A DNA stretch of 64,000 nt from JAWXBA01 sp048499805 (GTDB taxonomy: Bacteria; Gemmatimonadota; Gemmatimonadetes; Gemmatimonadales; GWC2-71-9): assembly GCA_048499805.1 (NCBI GenBank), contig JASNZF010000002.1:496001-560000 (forward strand), read 5' to 3'. Position numbers and translations under genes: made by a program. Shown here piece after piece: positions 1 to 7,221 of the stretch; the first letter of the stretch is position 1; each line of letters starts with the position of its first letter. The notes under the pieces are model-generated. The model saw only the letters and a list, made by a program, of their open reading frames with translations. It was not told the DNA's origin and ran no database searches.

Positions 1-661
1 TGAACAGGGGGGTGCCGACTTCCACGGCGGCGCCAGCCCGAGTATGCGCTTGGATAATCGTCCCTGCGAACGGGGCGGTGATCGGCAGCAGGTCCTTGGG
101 CTCGCCGGAGGAGGCCAGCTCCCCGAGCAGTTGGGCGTCGGCCCCCAGGAACTGAAGTCGCCGCCGGGCGGCAGTCGCCAGGGCGTCTGCACCCTCCTGG
201 TCCCTGGTGCCTGAAAGCAGCCCCGCTCGACGGAGTGCTTGGAGATAGTCACTTTGTGCAGTGAGGAACGCGGAGCTCAGCAACTCCGCGACCAGCTGCG
301 CGGCCTGCACGTGCTCTCCTTCGACGACATGCAGCCGCTCCACGAGCCCCGAGGCGCGTGCTGAGATGAACGCGACACGGGAAGGGTCGTACTCGACCTG
401 GGCGGGGACCTCCATGCGCGGGTCGACGGCGGGTGAAGCCTCCTGCACCTCAACGACCTCGATGCCCGCCGTGGCGAACGCCGCCTCGCTGAGCACAACG
501 GTCGTGTCGTCGCCCCCGGACCCCTCGTGGCGCTCGCTGCCTTCGGCCGAGCCGGCGTCGGCCAGCGCGCCCTCGTCTCCCGTCGGAGCGCACCCAGCAC
601 CGGCAAGCACCAACATCACACTCGCGAGCGCCTGGGCCAGGCGGATACGTCGTTCACTCAT
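1..661 (-). CDS. RND efflux periplasmic adaptor (CzcB/CusB type), partial
   Basis: Membrane-fusion subunit that joins an inner-membrane heavy-metal RND pump to a TolC-type channel. Reading from the ATG at 661, the frame is open to the window edge, giving about 220 residues of the N-terminal part. Residues 15-24 form a lipoprotein signal (VMLVLAGAGC, Cys24), followed by an acidic/His linker. Then come the barrel-sandwich half around RASGLVERLHVVEGEHV, a helical hairpin, and the returning strand ITAPFAGTI near the edge. The start overlaps the stop of the upstream tolC gene by 8 bases (ATG 659-661, TGA 654-656), so the two are translationally coupled. The RND pump itself must lie beyond position 1. 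Metal specificity cannot be read from this part; the ArsR regulator at the head of the operon suggests divalent cations, which is inference. Confidence 0.85.
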   Translation of the reverse strand, partial: MSERRIRLAQALASVMLVLAGAGCAPTGDEGALADAGSAEGSERHEGSGGDDTTVVLSEAAFATAGIEVVEVQEASPAVDPRMEVPAQVEYDPSRVAFISARASGLVERLHVVEGEHVQAAQLVAELLSSAFLTAQSDYLQALRRAGLLSGTRDQEGADALATAARRRLQFLGADAQLLGELASSGEPKDLLPITAPFAGTIIQAHTRAGAAVEVGTPLF

Positions 662-2051
662 CGTGGTCTCCGGGTGCGGCTGCAAAATCGAGTTCAGGCC
701 ACTCCGGGACGTCCCCGGGGAGGTAGAGCAGGGTGAGCAGCGCCGCGACCGCCTCGGCGCGCGCGTTCAGGCGGTCCAACTCGGCCCGCGCCAGCGCGCG
801 TTCGAAGTCGATCAGTTCGAGCAGGGAGAGGTCCCCGGTGCGGTACGCCGCGAGCGCGCCTTCGCGCTCTTCTCGGGCGCCGATCAGGAGCTCCTCCTCG
901 AAGAGGTCGAGTCGGCTCCGGGCCGACTCGTACCGCTCGCGGGCGGCGACGAAGGCCGCCCGTACCACCGCGATGGCTGTCGCCCGCGACGCCTCGGCCG
1001 CAGCCACCTGAGCGTCGGCCGCCACACGGCCGGCGCGATTGGCACGGCTGGCGGTGAACGGGAGTGAGAGCGAACCGCCGAGAGTGGGCCCGAAGCTGCT
1101 CCCGTTCAGAGCCCCAGCGAATCGCTGCGCTCCGACGCTGAGCGCGACACGAGGACGCTGCTCGGCCAGCAGCACGCCGCGGCCGGCGCGCGCCCGCGCT
1201 GTCATGGCTTCGGCCAAGCGCACCGCTCCGGTGGCGGCGACGAGGGAGTCGATGTCTGGCACGGCCGGCAGCTGCGTGGCCAAGACTGTGGAGGGGTCCC
1301 GGACGGCGATCGAATCGACGAGCAGGCCGAACTTGTCACCTGACTCAGGACCGAGGAGACCAATCAGCGTGGCCCTGCCCACGCGGGCCCGCGCGAGCGC
1401 GGATGACTGCTCCGAGCGGATCCGCAGGCGCTCCGTCCTCAGCCTCAGCACGTCCACGTAACGGGCTTCACCCGTGGCGAACCGCCCTTGCACGGCCACC
1501 TCCGCGGCCTGGAGCAGCGAATCTTCCGCGGCGAGCCGCTGCGCGATGGCGGCCCCGTGAACGATTTCGCTCAAGGCGAGACTGCTCTGCGCGAGGACAC
1601 GCTGCTCGGTCGCGTGCAACGCGGCTTCTGCACCCAGAGCCGTTGCCCGCGCGGACGTCCGCGCGGCCTCGCCACGTCCGCTGGTCAGGAATTCCCGTTC
1701 AAACAGGATCCGAACGCCCGCCCCGCCGATGTCCGTACCGTTCGGCACGTCGTCCACCTCGGCGGCGAGCGACCAGGGCGGCGCCCACCCTACCGCTCCC
1801 ACGCGCGCCTCGGCTGCGTGGAGCGCGGCGCGCCGGGCAATGAGCTCCGGGTTGGAAGCGCGGAGCGTGCCGAGGAGCGAATCGAACAAGCCGGATGCCA
1901 GCGGGGTCACAGGCACCTGCGCGGCGACGGAGCTTGCGGCCGCGAGGCAGAGCAGGAACCCAGCGAATGCGGCAGCTTGGGGCGGGAACGTCCCTCCCCC
2001 AGTGCGGGGACTCGAATTTTCAGATCGGGATTTCACGATACCCTCGCCCAT
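654..2051 (-). CDS. TolC-family outer-membrane efflux protein (CzcC type)
   Basis: Outer-membrane channel of a tripartite heavy-metal efflux pump. The protein has a signal peptide (AFAGFLLCLAAASSVAA then Gln) followed by two long helical repeats rich in Ala, Arg and Glu, as in the OEP family (LRASNPELIARRAALHAAE near the N-terminus; YRTGDLSLLELIDFERALA near the C-terminus). Length of about 460 residues is normal. The start is uncertain. ATG at 2051 is used here; a GTG at 2036 with GGCGAGGG just upstream is an equally good start, and an ATG at 2105 would add residues before the signal peptide. It overlaps the preceding small gene at 2020-2051 and the following adaptor by 8 bases, so the set reads as one operon transcribed leftward. 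Confidence 0.88.
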   Translation of the reverse strand: MGEGIVKSRSENSSPRTGGGTFPPQAAAFAGFLLCLAAASSVAAQVPVTPLASGLFDSLLGTLRASNPELIARRAALHAAEARVGAVGWAPPWSLAAEVDDVPNGTDIGGAGVRILFEREFLTSGRGEAARTSARATALGAEAALHATEQRVLAQSSLALSEIVHGAAIAQRLAAEDSLLQAAEVAVQGRFATGEARYVDVLRLRTERLRIRSEQSSALARARVGRATLIGLLGPESGDKFGLLVDSIAVRDPSTVLATQLPAVPDIDSLVAATGAVRLAEAMTARARAGRGVLLAEQRPRVALSVGAQRFAGALNGSSFGPTLGGSLSLPFTASRANRAGRVAADAQVAAAEASRATAIAVVRAAFVAARERYESARSRLDLFEEELLIGAREEREGALAAYRTGDLSLLELIDFERALARAELDRLNARAEAVAALLTLLYLPGDVPEWPELDFAAAPGDHDE

Positions 2052-2295
2052 GGGTATGAACCAGCGCCCTCCAAGTCCGGCTGTCTTGATGCCGGTGAAC
2101 AGCAACCTCCATGTGCGTGGCTCTGCAATGCGAAGCCGCCTGTGCTTCGAAGGTTACGTTCGGGGAGGCAGGAAGGGGGTCGGGAGCGACACTCGGCGGC
2201 ACGACTCCGAGGCTGGCCGGCAGTGGTTCGACGAAGCCGAGGAGGAGACCCATGAAGAGGAGCCGCGAGTCGGCCGTCCGAAGGGTCCCGCTCAT
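2020..2295 (-). CDS. Small secreted His-containing protein heading an RND operon
   Basis: A 91-residue protein of no family I recognise. It opens with a hydrophobic signal segment (LLFMGLLLGFVEPLPA), then a Pro-rich stretch, then a Cys/His region (SHCRATHMEVAVHRHQD) and a further THGRG. Its ATG (2293-2295) overlaps the TGA of arsR (2292-2294) as ATGA, and its end overlaps the start of tolC, which strongly supports translation as part of the operon. I infer a periplasmic metal-binding or accessory role from position and residues only. Unrelated-looking small secreted proteins occupy the same position ahead of both cusCBA operons (6796 and 41197). Confidence 0.6.
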   Translation of the reverse strand: MSGTLRTADSRLLFMGLLLGFVEPLPASLGVVPPSVAPDPLPASPNVTFEAQAASHCRATHMEVAVHRHQDSRTWRALVHTHGRGYREIPI

Positions 2296-2708
2296 GCCGG
2301 GCCGAGCTTCGTGGGGGTCTGGGGAGAGCTCACGGACCTGGCCAATCGGGCCGATGTGGAAACCCGGTTGCTTGCTGGCACTTTGTACTCTCGGCACGCA
2401 TCCACACCACCGGCGCTGGCCGCGAGCAGCCGCTCCGCAGTGCCGAGGAGCGTCCCAACGCGCTCATCCCTCAGGCTGTAGAATGCGTGCCGCCCACTCC
2501 GCGTGCGCTGGACGAGGCCGCAGTCGAGCAGGCACGCGAGGTGGTTCGAGGCGTTGGGCTGAGAGAGCCCGGTCTCATCGACAATCTCAGTGACGGTTCT
2601 CGGTCCCGCCCGGAGCGTCTCAAGGATCGACAGGCGCGACAGATCTGAGAAGCCTCGAAACAGCTTGGCTTTCGTTGCGAGCGCGCGTGAGCCGGTGGTT
2701 GTGATCAT
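2292..2708 (-). CDS. ArsR/SmtB-family metal-responsive repressor
   Basis: A 138-residue winged-helix DNA-binding protein. Residues about 15-90 form the HTH: FRGFSDLSRLSILETLRAG, TVTEIVDETGLSQPNASNHL, then the wing GRHAFYSLRDE. A Cys in the recognition region (LACLLDCGLV) and another near the C-terminus (DACREYK) resemble the Cys ligands of the CmtR/CadC-like branch, which sense Cd, Pb or Zn. Family members repress until metal binds. It is the first gene of the leftward RND operon, and the palindromic operator-like element at 2730-2757 lies directly upstream, so autorepression of the operon is likely. The tail after residue 105 is Ser/Arg rich and not recognisable. The exact metal is unknown. 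Confidence 0.85.
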   Translation of the reverse strand: MITTTGSRALATKAKLFRGFSDLSRLSILETLRAGPRTVTEIVDETGLSQPNASNHLACLLDCGLVQRTRSGRHAFYSLRDERVGTLLGTAERLLAASAGGVDACREYKVPASNRVSTSARLARSVSSPQTPTKLGPA

Positions 2709-2729
2709 GGCGTCCGGTACCCTGTTGAC

Positions 2730-2757
2730 GTATCAGTGCCCAATGATATATGATCAA
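2730..2757 (-). promoter_or_regulatory. Candidate promoter with ArsR operator for the leftward operon
   Basis: On the minus strand, TTGATC (2757-2752) and TGATAC (2735-2730) are separated by 16 bases and fit -35 and -10 boxes, placing a start about 15 bases before the arsR ATG. The inverted repeat TATCA (2731-2735) / TGATA (2744-2748), with 8 bases between, overlaps this promoter. AT-rich imperfect palindromes over the promoter are the usual ArsR-family operator. This AT-rich island is conspicuous in GC-rich surroundings. Confidence 0.5.
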
Positions 2758-3224
2758 GGGGATATGGGCAAGCGGGCAGTGGGGCTCCTGGCAGCGAGGT
2801 CTTCGCGGGCCCGCTGAATGGGGGAGGGTGGAGGTGTACGGTGCGTTTGCCTTCCCGAGCACTAATCGTGACCAGACTATCTGTCGTGAGGGGCCATGCA
2901 CCAGCAGACCCGGTTGTCCCGATGCAGGACCGCTGAATCGGGCGCGATCTGGAAGGTGTTCGCACAGATCCCTCAGGGGTCGAACTACCGGCACGCCCCC
3001 AAGTCGCGCCCCGCACGGGATTCCGCCTGCCAGCCTGAGTGTCGAGCGCACACGCTCATCGGTGCGCAGACGCAGCGCAAGGTGGCCTGGGCGCCGCCAC
3101 ACGTCCCGGCCACGGTACGCGAAGGGCTGGGTGCGTACCAGGTCCAGAGCGCGGCGCTCCCGGGACGCCGGGCGGCCCGGCGTTGGCCTGCGTCCGCACG
3201 AACCGCCCAGGATCGGGGGGAGGG
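2758..3224. other. Intergenic stretch without a recognised gene
   Basis: About 470 bases between the divergent arsR operon and the P-type ATPase. Open frames exist on both strands, but none has family resemblance, and their composition is that of read-through of GC-rich DNA. The last bases (GGGGGGAGGG at 3215-3224) are the ribosome-binding site of the ATPase. I see no convincing rightward promoter; the arsR operator at the left end could serve both directions. Confidence 0.4.
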
Positions 3225-5156
3225 ATGATGTCTCCGCGACCCTCCCCCTGGCGCACTCAGTTCGCCTACCGCACCTACGCGTCGGGCGTGGCCTGGACCG
3301 CAGCGATGCTCTGGGCTGCCTGGGATCCGACGGCGGGGGAGCCCGGCTGGCTGGCGGTGCGCACCGATCCCGCGGGGCTGCTGTTTGCGCTGGCGGCGGC
3401 CATCGGCGGCGCCAACTTCTTCGGCGCCGCAATCCGAGCCTTGCGGACCCTCAGGCTCGACATGGCGTTCCTGATGTCCACCGCGATTGTCGCCGCCATC
3501 CTGATCGGCGAGCCCTTCGAGGCGGCCACCCTCGCCTTCCTCTTCTCGACCGCGGAGCTGCTCGAGCAATTCGCCGTCGACCGATCGCGGCGGTCTGTCA
3601 GCGCCCTCCTGGCCCTCTCGCCCGAAGAAGCGGAGCAGCTCCGGCCCGACGGGACGACGACAACAGTCCCGGCCACCTCGCTTCAAGTTGGTGATCTGAT
3701 CCGGATCCGGCCGGGAGGCCGCGTCGGCGCGGATGGCATTGTCCGAGAGGGCTCGTCCAGTCTCGATGAAGCCGCGATAACGGGTGAGTCCCTGCCGGTC
3801 ACCAAGGGCATTGGCGACCGGGTCTTCTCCGGGACCCTCAACACCGAAGGGTTCCTCGATGTCGAAGTCACGGCCGATGCCAGTCACAGTGTCGTGGCGC
3901 GGATCGCCGACCTGGTGCGGGCAGCGCAGGGCCGGCGCGCTCCGATCGAGCGCGCTGTCCAGCGGTTTGCACGAGTGTATACGCCCGTGGTTACGCTGCT
4001 CGCGCTCCTGGTGGTGGTGGTGCCGCCGCTGCTTGGGCTGGGGACCCAGTTGGAGTGGTTCCTCCGGGGTATCACGCTGCTGGTGGTGGCGTGCCCCTGT
4101 GCCCTGGTCATTGCGACCCCGGTAACCGTCGTCAGTGCCCTCACCAGCGCGGCTCGGCACGGAGTGCTGATCAAGGGTGGCGAGCATCTCGAGGCGCTGG
4201 GCGCCATCCGGGCCGTGGCGATGGACAAGACCGGGACCCTCACGACCGGGCACCTGGAGGTGGTGGCCTTCCGGACCGTCCCGGCCACAGCCGAGCCGAT
4301 GCTGTTGCAATGGCTCGCCAGCGTCGAGGCGCGCTCGGAGCACCCGATCGGCAAAGCGATCGCTCGCCACGCCGCGGACCGGGGTGTGGCCCCGAAGGAT
4401 GAGATCAAGGACTTCCAGGCGCGTCCGGGCCATGGGGTTACGGCCCAGGTCGGTGGTACCCGGCTGGTCATCGGGACGGAATCGTTCGTGGGAATGAGTG
4501 CCGATTTGGTGGGGCCACTGGACCCCGGCACCACCTGGGTCTTCGCCCATGCCCCCGATGCGGCCGTTTCGGGGACGATTGGCCTGCAGGATGCCGTGCG
4601 ACCCCATGCCCGGGCCGTCGTGAGCCGCCTGCACGAGCTGGGGCTGAGCCCGCTCGTGATGCTCACGGGGGACGGGAGTGACATCGCGCGCAGCGTGGGG
4701 CGGGCTGTGGGAATCGACACGATCGAGTCGCGACTCCTCCCGGAGGACAAAGTCGGGATCGTGCAGGCGCTGCGGGCGAAGTACGGGGCGGTGGCCATGA
4801 TCGGTGACGGGGTGAACGATGCGCCCGCCCTGGCGGAGGCCTCGGTGGGAATCGCCATGGGGGCCGCCGGGTCACCGGCGGCGATCGAAACGGCCGATGT
4901 GGCGTTGATGGCAGATGACCTGTCCAGGCTGCCCTACCTCATCGAGCTGGCCCGTCGGGCGCACCGCACCATCCGGTTCAACATCGGCCTGGCGCTGGGA
5001 CTCAAGCTGATTCTGGTCGTCGGGACCCTCCTGGGGATGGTCAACCTCGCGTTCGCCGTCATCGTGGGTGACCTGGGCGGGACCCTGGTGGTCACCCTGA
5101 ATGCGATGCGGCTGGCGCGGCGATCGGCCGGGGTGGCCGGAGTGGGGGGGCGGTGA
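3225..5156 (+). CDS. P1B-2-type Zn/Cd/Pb-translocating ATPase
   Basis: Inner-membrane heavy-metal exporter of about 643 residues. Visible in order: hydrophobic N-terminal membrane segments without any N-terminal CxxC metal-binding domain; the actuator motif TGES; the membrane metal site CPC in VVACPCALVIATP; the phosphorylation motif DKTGTLT; the SEHP nucleotide-site motif; the hinge GDGVNDAPAL. The penultimate membrane segment has a Lys (LALGLKLIL) and the last an Asp (VGDLGGTL), the pair that defines the Zn/Cd/Pb class (ZntA/CadA). The start at 3225 is chosen for the strong Shine-Dalgarno and because the membrane region begins soon after; upstream in-frame codons are low-complexity. The last 56 bases are repeated at 6542-6597. 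ArsR diverges upstream. Confidence 0.93.
   Translation: MMSPRPSPWRTQFAYRTYASGVAWTAAMLWAAWDPTAGEPGWLAVRTDPAGLLFALAAAIGGANFFGAAIRALRTLRLDMAFLMSTAIVAAILIGEPFEAATLAFLFSTAELLEQFAVDRSRRSVSALLALSPEEAEQLRPDGTTTTVPATSLQVGDLIRIRPGGRVGADGIVREGSSSLDEAAITGESLPVTKGIGDRVFSGTLNTEGFLDVEVTADASHSVVARIADLVRAAQGRRAPIERAVQRFARVYTPVVTLLALLVVVVPPLLGLGTQLEWFLRGITLLVVACPCALVIATPVTVVSALTSAARHGVLIKGGEHLEALGAIRAVAMDKTGTLTTGHLEVVAFRTVPATAEPMLLQWLASVEARSEHPIGKAIARHAADRGVAPKDEIKDFQARPGHGVTAQVGGTRLVIGTESFVGMSADLVGPLDPGTTWVFAHAPDAAVSGTIGLQDAVRPHARAVVSRLHELGLSPLVMLTGDGSDIARSVGRAVGIDTIESRLLPEDKVGIVQALRAKYGAVAMIGDGVNDAPALAEASVGIAMGAAGSPAAIETADVALMADDLSRLPYLIELARRAHRTIRFNIGLALGLKLILVVGTLLGMVNLAFAVIVGDLGGTLVVTLNAMRLARRSAGVAGVGGR
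5101..5156. repeat. Direct repeat copy 1 (3' end of P1B-2 ATPase)
   Basis: These 56 bases match 6542-6597 at 54 positions, in the same orientation and reading frame (peptide RLARRSAGVAGVG then stop). Further upstream the two copies are only loosely similar. It marks one end of a 1.4-kb segment carrying the lgt-like gene. Confidence 0.9.
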
Positions 5157-5337
5157 TGGCGCCAGTTGCTCGGCCACGAGCTGCGCGAGTTCGTCGTCAT
5201 CGCGAGTGGATCGCGGATGCTGCGAGCATGACGGCCGATGGCACTCACTGCGAGACCTGGACAACGCTGGACGCCGCGGAGGCGGGCGTCCCAATCCTCC
5301 GAGACTGGCACCTCACCAGGCAGGGGAAGCAGGCGCC

Positions 5338-6210
5338 GTGATTCCCTACTTCCCGCAGCCGTCCATCGATCTGGGGCCGGTCACAATCCATGCCTTCGGC
5401 GTGATCGTCACCGCCGCGGTGCTCATTGGCCTTGAGGTGGCGCGTCGGCGCTTGCGGCATCTGGGACTCGACATGACGCTCAGTGACCGACTGGCCGGGT
5501 GGACGCTCATTGGGGGCTTTCTCGGCGCCCACCTCTTTGCAGTGCTCTTGTATGTCCCCGAGAAGGTGGCCGCCGACCCGTTCGTGCTCCTGAAGGTGTG
5601 GGAGCACTTGAGCTCGTTCGGTGGCATCCTCGGCGGCCTCCTTGGGCTGTGGATCTTCGTGCGGGTCCGGGTTGGACTCGACCGTGCGAACTGTGGCCGA
5701 TACCTCGACGCCGTCGCCTACGCCTTTCCAGTGGCGCTCCTCGTCGGGCGGTTCGCTTGCACGGTGGCCCACGACCATCCGGGCAGCCTGACCCGTATGC
5801 CCCTCGCAGTCAGTCTCGCCGCCGAACCCGCCCGCGTCTTCATTCGCGGCGTGTACGCTGCCGCGGGCCGGGTCACCGAGCTGCCGGCCGACCCGGAGCT
5901 GGCGCGAGTCGGTTTTCACGATCTCGGCTGGTACGAGTTCCTCTATCTCGGCCTGGTGGTCGTCCCGATCACCTTGTGGCTCGGCCGCCGCTCCCGACCA
6001 GCGGGCACGTTTGTGGTCAGCTTCGTGCTGCTCTACATGCCCGTCCGCTTCGCGCTCGACTTCCTTCGGGTGAGCGACGTGCGGTATGCCGGCCTGACGC
6101 CGGCCCAATGGGTTGCGCTCATTGCCGTGCTGTTGCTCGCTGCGTCGGTGGTCTGGCGGCGCACGAGGGTCGCCCGTGCCGGCACTCCGAACGAAAGCTT
6201 CCATGAGTAA
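5338..6210 (+). CDS. Prolipoprotein diacylglyceryl transferase-like membrane protein
   Basis: A 290-residue protein with the fold pattern of Lgt: PYFPQPSIDLGPVTIHAFG at the N-terminus (the LGP...I..YG signature), seven or so membrane segments, and LPADPELARVGFHDLGWYE before the last ones. Lgt attaches diacylglycerol to the lipobox Cys of prelipoproteins. It is a divergent member: the region that is HGG in classical Lgt reads SSFGGILGG here, and the usual GRxxNF-type motif reads GRFACTVAHDHPG. Activity as a housekeeping Lgt is therefore uncertain. The start is a GTG at 5338, because the family N-terminus begins there; upstream in-frame codons are the 3' end of the ATPase read in another frame. 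It overlaps a truncated lspA, so the pair may once have processed the island's lipoproteins. Confidence 0.8.
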   Translation: MIPYFPQPSIDLGPVTIHAFGVIVTAAVLIGLEVARRRLRHLGLDMTLSDRLAGWTLIGGFLGAHLFAVLLYVPEKVAADPFVLLKVWEHLSSFGGILGGLLGLWIFVRVRVGLDRANCGRYLDAVAYAFPVALLVGRFACTVAHDHPGSLTRMPLAVSLAAEPARVFIRGVYAAAGRVTELPADPELARVGFHDLGWYEFLYLGLVVVPITLWLGRRSRPAGTFVVSFVLLYMPVRFALDFLRVSDVRYAGLTPAQWVALIAVLLLAASVVWRRTRVARAGTPNESFHE

Positions 6211-6322
6211 GCCTGAACGGCCGATGCAACTGTACTGGCCGGGCGTCACGACCGTCCTCGTGCTCGATGTGGTTACGAAACTCCTTGCCCGGTCGACCTC
6301 GGGGGCGCTTGCCGCCGAATAG
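6203..6322 (+). pseudogene. Truncated lspA (signal peptidase II) N-terminal fragment
   Basis: A 39-codon frame starting 8 bases before the end of the lgt-like gene. Its peptide YWPGVTTVLVLDVVTKLLAR matches the first membrane segment of signal peptidase II with the conserved D-x-x-TK. The frame then ends at TAG 6320-6322, and nothing downstream to 6474 resembles the rest of LspA, so the catalytic Asp residues are missing. Downstream lies the ATPase 3' relic, so a deletion probably fused the two. Confidence 0.7.
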
Positions 6323-6474
6323 TGACGGTACCACGCGGTGGCTGCTGCCGGACGTGTCGCGCGGCGCTCAGCAGCCCCTCGCCCGCTCCGCGATCAGGCG
6401 TGTGACCCCGCTGCCGCTGGAGCGGGACGCGCCCGATCAGACAGGCCCACAGTGCCGTTGTTGCGGGTGAAGTG

Positions 6475-6597
6475 ATGCCCAGGGCCCTCGGAATGGTGGT
6501 GGCTTGGCTGATCGGGTTGGCATTCCTGGTGGTTACCTCGCATGCGATCCGGCTGGCGCGGCGATCGGCCGGGGTGGCCGGAGTGGGGAGGCGGTGA
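6475..6597 (+). pseudogene. 3' relic of a second P1B ATPase
   Basis: The 40-codon frame reads ALGMVVAWLIGLAFLVVTSH and then AIRLARRSAGVAGVGRR and stop. It resembles the last membrane segment and tail of the ATPase ending at 5156; the final 56 bases are 54/56 identical, the upstream part only similar. No ATPase catalytic motif is present. It is most simply the end of a tandem or homologous ATPase gene whose body has been deleted. Confidence 0.65.
6542..6597. repeat. Direct repeat copy 2 (ATPase 3' relic)
   Basis: Second copy of the 56-base element at 5101-5156, with two mismatches (positions corresponding to G/C in GATGCGG versus GATCCGG, and G/A near the stop). Confidence 0.9.
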
Positions 6598-6760
6598 TTG
6601 CGACCTAGGTTGGGCCCAATCGCTCCAGCGGCCTGGAGGTGCGTCGCACACCTGGTCGAGGCAACCGAGGAGGGTCGGTCGAAGCGCGGTGTGTCGAGGG
6701 ATGAGCCCTGTGGGACCCCTGCCCGCCGATCTCAATCCCCATGAGGACCGGCCCTCCGCC

Positions 6761-6789
6761 TTGCGCCCTGCCGGACCGCTGATTAGCAT
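6761..6789 (+). promoter_or_regulatory. Candidate promoter of the first cus operon
   Basis: TTGCGC (6761-6766) and TAGCAT (6784-6789) are separated by 17 bases and sit just before the ATG at 6796, which would give a very short leader. The match is by eye; no operator is evident. Confidence 0.35.
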
Positions 6790-6795
6790 CGAGAC

Positions 6796-7131
6796 ATGGC
6801 AAAGTTTGTGGTCGTGGTCGCGATGCTCCTCATTCAGGGCCAGCCGCTCGTCAGCGCGGCCCTCTGCCAGCGGCATCACGAGATGACCGCCCGTGCCTGC
6901 GCGGCCTCGTCGGAAGAGCGCCCCGACGCGATGCAACACGGGGAGGACGGGACCGCCCCGTCCGATCACGACTGCGACCGGATGCTGGCGTGCTCGCTCG
7001 TCCCGCCCGCTATCGTTCCCACCGATCCCCCCCAGATTCGCTCGTCATTCACATACTGTTTGACGATCCCGCGGACGATCTTCCCTCCCGCCGTTGTCCA
7101 AGCTCGACCGTTTCACCCTCCCAAGGCCTGA
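6796..7131 (+). CDS. Small secreted Cys/His protein heading cus operon 1
   Basis: A 111-residue protein with a clear signal peptide (VVVVAMLLIQGQPLVSAA), then Cys/His/Met clusters (CQRHHEM, MQHGEDG, DHDCDRMLACS) and a Pro-rich tail ending RPFHPPKA. I do not recognise a named family. The position directly ahead of cusC and the soft-metal ligands suggest a periplasmic copper/silver-binding accessory. The 124-residue protein at 41197 occupies the same place before the second cus operon and has the same plan (signal, Cys/His/Met region, tail with RP...PPK), though overall identity looks low. Confidence 0.65.
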   Translation: MAKFVVVVAMLLIQGQPLVSAALCQRHHEMTARACAASSEERPDAMQHGEDGTAPSDHDCDRMLACSLVPPAIVPTDPPQIRSSFTYCLTIPRTIFPPAVVQARPFHPPKA

Positions 7132-7221
7132 TCTCGATCCAGCGCGTTTTTTGAATCGGCCGCCCAGGGGGGCGGTTGATCCACCGTGACCTGACGCAGC
7201 CAAGCGCTGCGGGATTGAGGC

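Noticed and set aside
2896..3228. Rightward open frame before the P1B-2 ATPase
   Set aside because: No signal, motif or ribosome site; overlaps the ATPase ribosome site and looks like random GC-rich coding potential.
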